Source: Acetobacter persici JCM 25330
GTDB taxonomy: Bacteria > Pseudomonadota > Alphaproteobacteria > Acetobacterales > Acetobacteraceae
Assembly: GCF_000613905.1 (NCBI RefSeq)
Contig: NZ_BAJW01000016.1
Coordinates: 1-55,347, forward strand
Direction of reading: 5' to 3'
DNA length: 55,347 nt
The notes beneath the pieces were generated by a model that saw only the letters and a list, made by a program, of their open reading frames with translations, was not told the DNA's origin and did no database searches. Made by a program: the position numbers and the translations under genes. The first letter of the stretch is position 1; the number at the start of each line of letters is the position of its first letter. Shown here in pieces: positions 36,876-46,143 of the stretch.

Positions 36876-37835
36876 ATGCAATCAGTTCCGATTTTTCCCG
36901 CAGGCATCACAAAAAAACAGGTTGAAAGCACTTCATCCACCGTTTTGCCCACAGGAACAATCTGCCTGTTTGCATGCTATGTCCCGGATGGGAACATTCC
37001 TCTTCATACCCGTTTTTACCTGAAAAACCTATTATCTTGTGGTGTTATTCTGCACATTATTCTCTCTGGTGCAGAGACTATTCATGAAAGCACACAGAAA
37101 TTTTGTAATAACCATGGAATTCATGCGTGGAAGCGGCCAAATGGCGGTCTGGATTTTGGAGCATGGCAATTTTTACTGCAAAAAGGACTCGCTGAAGACG
37201 CGCCTTACATCCTTTTTGCTAATGACAGCGTTTTTGGCCCCTTCACGCCGCTGCCTCCTCTGCTGAAAAAACTGGCAGCAAATCAGCGTCCAGCCTGGGG
37301 GCTGGTTGCCTCACGCGCCATAACCCCGCATCTGCAATCCTGGTTTATCGGATTGTCGCAGGCAGCCTTTCGAACGCCCTCAGTCCAGCGTGTTCTGGCC
37401 CTTTCATTTGCCGAAATGTCACGGGATGAAATCATCTGGCATGGTGAACTCGGCCTGTCCGTCGCCCTGAAAGCCGCGAACATTCCCCTTCATGCGGCAT
37501 GGAGTGATCTCGATAGGCCACTCGCCCGCTTTTTCCCTGCCAACCCGATGCACACGCACTGGCGCGACATGGTTCAGACGGAAACTGTGCCATTCCTCAA
37601 ACACGAAGTCTTACGGGACAATCCGTTCAGTATTCCGCACCTTGAAGACTGGCGCAGACTTATCCCGACTGAAAACGGTTTCCAGCCGGAATGGATTGAA
37701 GCCTATCTGAGCCAGCATCCATCGCGCCCCCTCAGCCTGCATCCCACATGGAAAGGGCGCGCGGTCTACGCGCTCATGAATCAGTGGGATCGGCTGAAAT
37801 GGCGGAAAGACCGTCGGCGAGGCACTGCGCGCTAG
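36876..37835 (+). CDS. RgpF-like (rhamnan synthesis F family) glycan-biosynthesis protein
   Basis: A 319-residue protein whose central part reads RPNGGLDFGAWQF near residue 90 and ILFANDSVFGPF near 112. These are hallmarks of the RgpF family (PF05045) of rhamnan-type polysaccharide synthesis proteins, thought to be glycosyltransferases. Later segments include HGELGLSVALKAANIPLHAAW and FLKHEVLRDNPF. The upstream sequence and the first 300 bases are richer in AT than the neighbours, which hints at transfer. The 3' end overlaps that of the convergent glycosyltransferase gene by 62 bp. The sugar is unknown. Confidence 0.75.
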   Translation: MQSVPIFPAGITKKQVESTSSTVLPTGTICLFACYVPDGNIPLHTRFYLKNLLSCGVILHIILSGAETIHESTQKFCNNHGIHAWKRPNGGLDFGAWQFLLQKGLAEDAPYILFANDSVFGPFTPLPPLLKKLAANQRPAWGLVASRAITPHLQSWFIGLSQAAFRTPSVQRVLALSFAEMSRDEIIWHGELGLSVALKAANIPLHAAWSDLDRPLARFFPANPMHTHWRDMVQTETVPFLKHEVLRDNPFSIPHLEDWRRLIPTENGFQPEWIEAYLSQHPSRPLSLHPTWKGRAVYALMNQWDRLKWRKDRRRGTAR

Positions 37836-40670
37836 CAGTTCTGGTCTCCACCACGTCTCGCAGAATCCCTTCCAGCTCAGCAGCCTGCTCTTCAAACGTC
37901 GCAAGCTGCTGCTTGAACGGATTGACGTAGCCTGTCAGGCGTTCAGGGTTTTTCAGAAGCGCCTCAACGGCTTTCTGCAAGGTCTCCGGCCGCCCATCAA
38001 TAGCAATGACCGTACCATTCACGCCGTCTACCAGATCTTCGGACTGTCCGCCCGGCCCCGTCGCAATCACCCATACATCGCGCGCAAGGGCTTCCCTTAC
38101 AGTCAGGCCATAGCTTTCTTTCCACTGAGACGGGAAAAGCAACACGTCAATTCCGTCAAAAAAAGCATCCATTGTCTCAGGCTTATAAGCCGGAATGGTC
38201 GTAACGGTCCCTTTGACTTTCCAGGATTCCGTATAAACGGAGCGAATACCCAGATTCAGCTTATTATCAACAACCCGCAACTCCCAGTTGCTGTCAGCAA
38301 GCGCCTGAAACGCCCGCCGCACCAGAGAATAGCCTTTGATATCTTCGGTGCCCCCAACATACCCAAAACGCAGCGGGCTGCCAGGCTTACGCGGGGTCCG
38401 AGGCTGTGCAGGCCAGACAAACCCATTCCGATTTACCAGAATACGCTCCGGAGAAACCCCGTTGGCAATAAACAACTGGCGATGAGTCTCACTGGGGGAA
38501 AGCAGCAACGCCGCCCCTTCCAGCGCGGCCCGCATCATTTCCGCCCGTTCTGACAGATGGCGCGCTTCCGGCACGCACATCTGACACACGCGCTGATTGA
38601 TTTTTTCCTGAAAACAATACTGCCCGTCAGCCTTCACCATAAACTGGCGCTCACACAGCCACCAGGCATCATGCACGGTCACAATATACGGCACACCGGC
38701 TTCAATACAGGCGCGCAACATGCCCAGACCAAGGCCTTGCGTGGCATGAAAATGGGCAACATCCGGCTTCACCGCGGCAAGCCAGCCCCGGAACAGGTCC
38801 GTTGCGGCCTCATTATCCAGAGCGCCAACCCGGTCATGATCCGGCGGAACACGTACACCCAGAACAAGGCCGCCTTCCGCACTATAGCGAATAGACGCAT
38901 TGCCCCGATTGTGCAGTTCTGGACGGGATGTCACCACTGAGACATCCATATCCGGCAGGCGCTGTAACCGGCGCACCATCTCCTCCGCGACAAACGTCGC
39001 GCCCCCAAAAGAGCGGGGCGTGAAGTAGACATTGGCACACAGTACCCGCAGGCTGGCGGCAGGCCGTTTATCAACAGGGCGTCCAAAAACCGGCAGAACC
39101 TGTTGCCGGGCAATCTGGGCAGGACTGTACCGGTCCAGAACATCGTCATAAGCCTGCTGACCAAGCTGTGCTCTCAAGTCAGGCTCAGCGGCCAGACGCA
39201 GGATCGCATCCCGCCACTGTGTTTCTTCCTCCGCCAGAAGTCCGTTTTTCCCGTCCTGCATGACCTGTAAAAACGCATCACGCGGAGAGCAGACTGAGGG
39301 GATTTTCAGGATGGCGGCTTCAAGAAATTTGATATTACTTTTGGCATCATTGAAAATCGTCGGCTCAAGCGGTGCAATGGTTATATCGGCCTGCGCCAGA
39401 AGCCCCAGATAGGCCGCGTAATCACGCCCGGCAAGGGTTTGCACCCGTTCTTTAACGGCCTCAAAACTCTCGGGAAGCGTGAGATCGCCAATAATATGTA
39501 GGGTCAGGCGCAAGTCCCTCTGCATCGCGGCAAGAATCCCGCTCGCAGCCACCCGGAAATCCGCATCATGCGTTTTGGTGCCAGAGCCATAGACAATCCG
39601 GATTTCCTGCGTCGTATCATGCGGGGGCACGCCGCGTTCTGAGAGACTTTCCGCAATCTCTATGGTTTGCTGGTCCAGTGCATTTTCAATCACCACTGCT
39701 GAGGGAATACCGGCATCCAGCATGGCCTTCGCCAGAACACGGGTGGACGCTATCGCGCGGTCACAGGACAGAAGACATTTTCTGAACAGCCTGACACCAA
39801 AAAGAATCTGTTTCTGCTCCGCAGTGTCCAGCGTCTGGAGGTTTCCGTTCTCCTGATACAGTTCGGCAGAGAAAATCAGATCATCCACCTCCCACCAGGG
39901 GGACAGACCCAGCCGCCGCGTTTCATGAAGAAGGTTTTCAACAGATTCAAATGCCGGAACCCTGTAAAAAATAACTTCAGTACAGAGTTGCAGCGCTGAA
40001 AGTGCTTTTTGTGCGTCCCGCCAGTCCACCACATCGACTGTCCATCCCAGAGACCGCAATTGCTCCTCTTTCTGCCAGACGCGGTATTTTGCACACTGCC
40101 GTAAGGTGAGTTCGGCAATAATCAGAATACGCGGTGTAAGCTGGTCAAGAGTGTCCGCCTCAAGCGGTCGTGTATAAACGGCCTCAAGCGCTTTCTGCCG
40201 CTCTTCCGACGTAACGGGCCGCAGCTCTGCGCTGTGTTTGAGCGCGAGATTTTGAGACGTAGCCTCCTGTGCAGGAGCCGGTTTCTGCCTACCCGACCTA
40301 TACCGGGCCACGGTTCGCCCCAGCCGGGTGCCCGGCAGGCGAGCCTGAAGACGCTGCGTAACCCCCAGCAGGCCTTCATCCTGATAGATTTCCCGGACGC
40401 GCTGATAGACGACGGGGATTTTTTGCCCTGTTGGTAATTGCCCTTTCATCAGATGGCGGACAACGCGCAAAGGGGCCGTAACGCGCCATGAGAGTGTATG
40501 CCGCTGGGTTTCCAGCGCATGACGCAGGCTGCCAGCTTCATGCAGCAGGCCATCAACCGCATGCCCTGAATCCGGGCGCTGGCACGATAGCTGGCTGACA
40601 AGGCTTCGGCCTGCGTTAGAACCTGTCTGATTTTTTCTGAATCTTCACTCAAATCACTCACAGGCGTCAC
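37774..40670 (-). CDS. Large glycosyltransferase with two GT-B (GT4-like) domains, frame broken once
   Basis: About 965 residues after repair. A helical N-terminal region (SASYRASARIQ to TLSWRVTAPLRVVRHLMKG) resembles the linker seen before many glycosyltransferases. The first GT-B domain (about 180-530) shows ILIIAELTLRQCAKYRVW, WEVDDLIF, GSGTKTHDADF and IAPLEPTIFNDAKSNIKFLEA. The second (about 541-930) shows FGGATFVAEEM, VTVHDAWWLCERQF, a four-Cys segment (CERQF, YCF, CQMC), FGYVGGTEDIKGY and FPSQWKESYGLTVREALA. One extra G in the run at 40564-40566 joins the start (GTG 40670) to the main frame. It probably adds two sugars to a surface glycan or glycoprotein. It ends inside the 3' end of the RgpF-like gene. 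Confidence 0.85.
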
Positions 40671-40721
40671 TCTCTCAGCACAATAAAGACTTGGAAAATA
40701 AGTAAAAATAGTCCTCACAAA

Positions 40722-40750
40722 AGAAAAACCGGGCCTTTCGGCCCGGTTCC
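40722..40750 (-). terminator. Terminator of the RTX-like gene
   Basis: On the minus strand, the stem AACCGGGCC/GGCCCGGTT with a four-base loop is followed by TTTTTCTTTT, 30 bases after the RTX-like stop. Confidence 0.88.
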
Positions 40751-40782
40751 CTTTAACACTCAAACCAATTGAGGGCTGAATT

Positions 40783-42204
40783 TTACTTCAGGCCGCTGAA
40801 CTGGTTGGACGTCAGGCTGGAGACATCAACAAAAGTGATCTTGCTGTCGTCAGACAGGGTGATCGTCGTGTTGTTGCCGTTATGAGCAGCCTTATCCAGC
40901 ACATCCTGCTGGAACTGAGACGCCGTGTAGTCGTAGTCAACCAGCAGCACAGAGTTGCCAGCAGCGCTACCGAAGTCAGTGATCGTGTAGTCAGCGCCTG
41001 CGATCCCGTCGCGGAAGCCAAAGACGTTTGCTGCGCCAGAGCCACCCGTCAAGGTTGCGTTGCCAACACCGCCAACCAGCGTATCGGAAGCAGAACCACC
41101 GATGAACGTCTGCGTACCGGTCGTGCCCGCAACGTTACCGAATGCGTGGATACCGAATGCGGAAGACGCGCCGTCCAGCGTTTCGTTGCCATCGTTTGCA
41201 ACGAACAGGGACGTTGCATCGGTGGAGTCGAGACGAGCATACAGGTTGTTGGAACCAAAGATGGTTGCCTGACCAGCCGTAATGGTCGTGTCGCCCGTGC
41301 CACCAACGAAGGTGAGCGCGCCGCTGACGTTGATGAGTGCCGTATCCGTGTGCGTGGTGTAGAGGTCACCGTGCGCAGCGGAAATGGTGTTCTTCTGACC
41401 ACCTTCAACCGTGCCGGTTGTGCCGGCCATGTTGATGGAGTCGTGCGTGCCACCCGTTACCGTGCTTGCGCCACCAACAGTAATCTGTTCGTTGCCCGCA
41501 GCGTCAACAACCAGAGAGTTGCTGCCCACGTTCACGAAGGAGCTGCCACCGTTCAGGGTAATGCTCTGCACACCAGAGGTTGCCGTGATCGTGTCCTGAC
41601 CGTCGGAGTGAACATAGTTCACGCCCGTGCCCAGAGTGATGGTGTTGTTCCCGGCGCCAGCGTAAATGGTGTCGTTACCATTGCCGCCGTTGATGGTGTC
41701 ATTCCCCGCACCCGTGCGGATATCCCATGCACCCGGGTTGGAGTCCAGATAGTCACCCTGGAACAGGTTGTCCCCAGACCCACCGACAAACAGACCGCCC
41801 TGAGAACCAGCGCGGAAGCTGACGCCCTGCGTGGTGCCTGCAACAACGCTCAGGTATTCGGTGCTGACTTTGGTCGCATCAATGTTGACCCAGGCGTCCA
41901 GAGCCGTGCTCGGAGCCGTCGTCGCAGAGTTCGCACCAACGGTCAGCCAGCGGAAATCGCCGGAAACCTGGTAGGAACCAGCAGCCGTGATCACACCATA
42001 ACCGGACTGGTTGCTGGTGCTGGAGGCTTTGCTATTTGAACCGGTGTTCAGATAGCGGGCATCAAGAATGCCCTGATTGTTAAGCTGGTCAGAAAGCTGG
42101 TCCGCAAGAGCCTGTGTCCGGCCTACGAACGCGGTGTTCATAGCCCCGTCAACAGTGACCTGTACGGTCCCTCCTGACGCACCGGCAACGGTGATAATCG
42201 CCAT
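40783..42204 (-). CDS. RTX-like repeat protein, probable secreted surface protein
   Basis: A 473-residue protein with no signal peptide and no cysteines, rich in Gly, Asn, Thr, Ser and Ala. Glycine/aspartate nonapeptide-like repeats occur near residues 165-190 (GAGNDTINGGNGNDTI, AGAGNN) and again near 375-400 (GGSASDTLVGGVGNATLTGG). The C-terminal 75 residues (FRDGIAGADYTITDFG and DDSKITFVDVSSLTSNQF) look like the exported end of type I secretion substrates. The N-terminus MAIITVAGASGGTVQVTV has no match I know. It has AAAGGA before ATG 42204 and its own terminator, so it is probably highly expressed. No ABC exporter genes are nearby. Flanking glycosyltransferases suggest it is glycosylated, an inference only. 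Confidence 0.75.
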   Translation of the reverse strand: MAIITVAGASGGTVQVTVDGAMNTAFVGRTQALADQLSDQLNNQGILDARYLNTGSNSKASSTSNQSGYGVITAAGSYQVSGDFRWLTVGANSATTAPSTALDAWVNIDATKVSTEYLSVVAGTTQGVSFRAGSQGGLFVGGSGDNLFQGDYLDSNPGAWDIRTGAGNDTINGGNGNDTIYAGAGNNTITLGTGVNYVHSDGQDTITATSGVQSITLNGGSSFVNVGSNSLVVDAAGNEQITVGGASTVTGGTHDSINMAGTTGTVEGGQKNTISAAHGDLYTTHTDTALINVSGALTFVGGTGDTTITAGQATIFGSNNLYARLDSTDATSLFVANDGNETLDGASSAFGIHAFGNVAGTTGTQTFIGGSASDTLVGGVGNATLTGGSGAANVFGFRDGIAGADYTITDFGSAAGNSVLLVDYDYTASQFQQDVLDKAAHNGNNTTITLSDDSKITFVDVSSLTSNQFSGLK

Positions 42205-42524
42205 TTTATCCGTCCTTTTCTACGCCCGCTCTACAAGGCACGATCGGCTCACACCCATATAGCGGCACACTAACGTCAGGCTTCGTTTTAGGCGAAGCCA
42301 ACACGAACATGCAAGCATCTTATGAGTATTCTCAAGCTTTAACGATTTTTTTCGCAAAAGTTTTTAAAAAGAGACAGGTAACCAAAATTAGATAAAGAAC
42401 AATGTTCAACCCGATCCTGTCATTATTAGTACTAAATGTCGGAAAAATCTGCTTTCAGATTGTCAAATAGACAGTTCCCGGCAAAATAGTCTCCCGACTT
42501 AAAATCAGGGTTCTGTGCTTCTCC
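42205..42524. promoter_or_regulatory. AT-rich divergent control region between the RTX-like and large glycosyltransferase genes
   Basis: A 320-bp region without a gene, AT-rich in the middle (42330-42480). It must hold the divergent promoters. I could not assign a firm -35/-10 pair; TTGACA occurs on the minus strand near 42464. The hairpin at 42279 belongs to the RTX leader. Confidence 0.5.
42279..42299 (-). promoter_or_regulatory. Leader hairpin of the RTX-like gene
   Basis: A perfect seven-base stem GGCTTCG/CGAAGCC with a seven-base loop lies 75 bases upstream of the RTX ATG, with no T-run. It may stabilise the leader mRNA. Confidence 0.4.
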
Positions 42525-45500
42525 ATGCCTGCATCTTTATCAGATTTACCGCCCCGTAAGCCCGTCTCCTCTGTTGCAGCGCTCTGCGCCATAGAGTCTG
42601 AGGCTTTTTTTACACAGATTACTCTGGTGGAGGGCGATACAACGGACTGCGGGCATCTGCCGTTTATGCTCTGGCTGCTTGAAACGCTGGCCCCGGAGGC
42701 TCTGGTTCTCATCGGCGCAAGCCGCTCCGTCAGCACGACCCTGAAACAGGCCATCCACACCCGGAGTCTTCCAGCACGCTTGATGGAAGCGCGGTATTTT
42801 TCGGCCAGTAGCCCTGCCGACTCCACATTATATTATTACGCTCACCCCGCCTGGCAGAACCCTGACCATCTGAAAATGGAACTGGGCCGGCTTCCCGCCG
42901 GATCTCTCGTGCTGCTCAGCGGCATTGCCGCTCCTGCCGCGGGAAAAATATGGGAAGAGCTTGAGAAGACGTACCCGACTTTCAGCTTTTTTCACGCGAA
43001 CGGGCTGGGCGTTTTTGCGACAACTGCTCCCGAACTCCCGGATATCCATTTCCTTCTCACCAAAGCCGCCAGTGGCTCTGGGGATGCCCTCCTCAAAAAA
43101 ACACTGTTGCGTGAGCGCTTCAGTCAGGCTGGGCAGTTCTGGGAGGATAAGGCTTTACTGTCACGCCAGAAAGAACAGATACAGCGCCTTCAGGCCGAGC
43201 TTTGTCAGGAACGCCTGCGGTTCTCAGACCTCAGAGAAGATAAAAGTGCCCTCAAAACGACACTGAATACTGAAAAAAATCGCCTGAATTCTGATATTTC
43301 TACGCTTATTACTTATGGAAACTCTTGGCGCAACCAGTGTCTTGCGCTCACACAGGCCAACACGGCCCTCTCGCTGGCTTTGTCTCAGGCCCTCTCTCAC
43401 CTTCGGCAGAACGCAGACGTCTGGTCAGTCTTTTCTCAGGAAATCATGAGCCGCACGGAAGGGCTGAATGCCCTCCGGAGTTTTCTCTCAACCCCGGCGG
43501 GCTTCCTCCGCTCACTGGCGCGCACAATGGTGCGTGGCACAATGGCCCCTTTTGTGCCTGACCTACCGATTCCGCCCCCTCTGAACACGCCAGATATTGC
43601 CATTCCACCGCCCGTCGAACTGGATCAGCCTGAACCTCCCGTTCTGATCAATACGCCCTCAAGTGAACCGGCAGCATCTCTCCCGCCTGCACAGCAAGAA
43701 AAACTCCCCTCCTGTCCGCCTGTTGCGCAGCGCAGCCCGCGCCGCAAAATCCTGTTTGTGGCGGGAGAGCCGGAGTCCCCCGGCGTACAGTATCGCTGCA
43801 TCCGGAATGCGGCGGCCTGCATCCGGGCTGGTCATGAAGCCCGCTGGAAGCCCTGCGCAGAGGTCAATCCGGATGATCTGAGCTGGGCGACTGTCGTGAT
43901 TCTCTGGCGTGTGGAGTTTAGCGGGCACGTCGATATTCTGCTGCAACTGGCACGCGAAAACGGAGCGGATGTTATTTTTGATACCGATGACATCACGTTC
44001 CTGCCGCATATGGCACGGTTTGATATTATTGACGGTATCCGCAGCATTGGTGCGACCGAGCAGCGTATTGAGACCGTTTTCACAGAAATGCGCCGCACTC
44101 TGATGCGTTCTGACCTGTGTCTGGCCCCGACCGATACACTCGCAGGCTAATGCGCATCAATAAAGCGCTGACCTATACTGTCCCCAATACATTTGATGCG
44201 GATGCTCTGCGCCGTAGCCGCATGGCCATGCGTAAAAACGATGGACCGGATCAGATGGTCTTCTACGCATCGGCTATGCCACCGGCTCCCGCACGCATCA
44301 GCGTGATTTTGCCGGTGTGGCGGGTATTCTGGCCAACCTGATGCGGGAGCGGCCGGACCTTCGCCTCGTTTTGTTCCGGGAACCGAGCAATCATCAACCT
44401 GTGCTGCTGATGAATGAATTCCCCGAACTCGCCCCGGTGGCGCACCAGATTGAATGGCGGGATATGGTCCCGCTGCCCGACCTGCCTGCTGAAACCGCGC
44501 GGTTTGATATCGCCATCGCTCCACTAGAAAGCGGCTCCCTTTTCTGCAACGCCAAAAGTGAACTGAAGTTTTTTGAAGCCGCTTTGGCCGGTGTTCCCTC
44601 CATTGTTTCCCCAACTACGCCGTTCAGGCAGTGCGTCGTGGAGGGTGTGAGCGGTTTTCTGGCGGATACACCTCAGGAGTGGGAAGCCGCTCTGGTTGCC
44701 CTGCTGAATAACCCGGATTTACGGCAGCGCATGGCGGACGCAGCCTATCATGGGTCCCTGTGGTATTTTGGCCCGCAGCGACAGGCTCTGGTGTTTGACA
44801 GTCTTCTTGAAGGACTCGGCGGAGAACAGGCGGCAACCCGTGCTTCTGAACTCCAGATTGCCCGCGGCGCTTACCGTGGCAAAGGCTTGCCGGATGTCCC
44901 TTCGCATGAGGTTCTGTTCCATCAGGACGGGCTGGAGGAAGCACCTGTCACGGTCATTATCACCTCTTATAATTATGAGACCTTTATTCTGGAGGCTCTG
45001 GACTCGGTTCGGGCCCAGACCATGCCGGTGCTTGATCTGGTTGTAGTGGATGATGGCTCTTCGGACGCATCCGTTCCTTTAATAACCGCATGGATGACGC
45101 GACACAGCGCACGCTTCAACCGGCTTATTCTGCTCAGAACAACCGTCAATGCAGGGCTGGGCGGAGCACGGAACTGCGGCGTGACCCATGCAGAAACACC
45201 GTTTTTCCTGCCACTGGATGCCGATAACCGGCTGTTGCCAGACGCCTGTGCGGACCTTGCGGCCGCCACAAACGACATGACGGCCTATGCCTACCCGATT
45301 CTGGAACAGTTTGGAGAACCAACTCTGCACAAGCTGCTGGGCGATAAACCCTACCACCCGATGCAACTTGTTGCTGGTAACTATATTGATGCCATGGCGC
45401 TTGTCGCAAAATGGGCATGGGCCGCTGCCGGTGGCTATTATGTCAGCCGCGCCGCCATGGGGTGGGAAGATTATGACCTGTGGTGCTCTTTTGCGGAACT

Positions 45501-45684
45501 TGGCCTACAGGGCACGCATGTTCCAAAAATTCTGGCGGAATACCGCGTTCATCACACCTCCATGACCAGCAGCGTGACGGAGCAGGAGGCACATAAGCAG
45601 CGCGTGGTGGAACTGGCAGAAAGCCGCCATGACTGGATCAGACTGGTGCAGAGAGCCGCCAAAGACCGAACGGCTGAGTCTTAA
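42525..45684 (+). CDS. Giant multidomain glycosyltransferase (methyltransferase-like, coiled coil, GT-B, GT2), frame broken twice
   Basis: About 1053 residues after repair. Residues 1-185 look like a degenerate class I methyltransferase domain (ALVLIGASRSVSTTLKQ, then YPTFSFFHANGLGVFA). A coiled coil (about 205-270, KEQIQRLQAELCQERLRF) and a Pro-rich linker (about 345-400) follow. A GT-B domain (about 408-780) has VQYRCIRNAA, DTDDITFLPHM, GSRTHQRDF and APLESGSLFCNAKSELKFFEAALA. A C-terminal GT2 domain starts at about 808 (VTVIITSYNYETF, VVVDDGSSD, PLDADNRL, MGWEDYDLW). One missing base at 44145-44148 (AGGCTAAT) and another near 44255-44262 break the frame. It probably builds an extended surface glycan in the cytoplasm. 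Confidence 0.85.
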
Positions 45685-45815
45685 AAACTCTCTTAATCCG
45701 CCTGTTTTTTTCCTGTGGTCTTTGTCTGGCGGCCACAGGATTAAGCACCCTCCGAAGTCACCAGAAAGAAGGATTGGACAGACTTCCAAAGGAGGCACTG
45801 CACCCCCCAAAACGC

Positions 45816-45839
45816 AAAAAAGGCCGCTCACGCGACCTT
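45816..45839 (-). terminator. Probable terminator of tRNA-Gly
   Basis: On the minus strand, AAGGTCGC and GCGGCCTT form an imperfect stem followed by seven or so T, 30 bases after the tRNA end. Confidence 0.6.
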
Positions 45840-45869
45840 CATGCTAACCACTCAAATTTCATGAAAATT

Positions 45870-45944
45870 TGGAGCGGGCGATGGGATTCGAACCCACGAC
45901 CCCAACCTTGGCAAGGTTGTGCTCTACCCCTGAGCTACGCCCGC
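45870..45944 (-). tRNA. tRNA-Gly (anticodon GCC)
   Basis: On the minus strand a full cloverleaf is seen. The acceptor stem is GCGGGCG/CGCCCGC, the D arm is AGCTCAGGGGTAGAGC, and the anticodon stem CAACC/GGTTG surrounds TTGCCAA with anticodon GCC. The T loop is GTTCGAA. CCA is encoded at 45870-45872. Confidence 0.97.
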
Positions 45945-46143
45945 ATTGGATGGCCTCCTTCTAAGGGGGTTCGGCCAAACACGCAAGAGGCTTTTTGATA
46001 TTTTTTTCGTTTATTTTGAAAGGCCTCTCCCCTCCCCAACCGTACCCCACAGAAAGCCCTGAAAGTCCCTGAGTTGGCGCAACTCCACTTCTCTGCAATC
46101 ATGTTCAGGAGTTCTTTGCCCATCAGGATAAGGATGGAACACG

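Noticed and set aside
40882..42039. 385-residue open frame opposite the RTX-like gene
   Set aside because: It is antisense to a Gly/Thr/Asn-rich repeat gene whose codons leave the opposite strand open. It has no ribosome site or recognisable domain.
36876..45684. Prophage or integrated plasmid
   Set aside because: Neighbouring tRNA-Gln and tRNA-Gly genes suggested an island, but no integrase, attachment repeat or phage gene is present.
45700..45745. Stem TCCTGTGG/CCACAGGA after the giant glycosyltransferase
   Set aside because: The T-run lies before the stem on the plus strand and there is an A-run on the other, so it does not fit a terminator for either neighbour.
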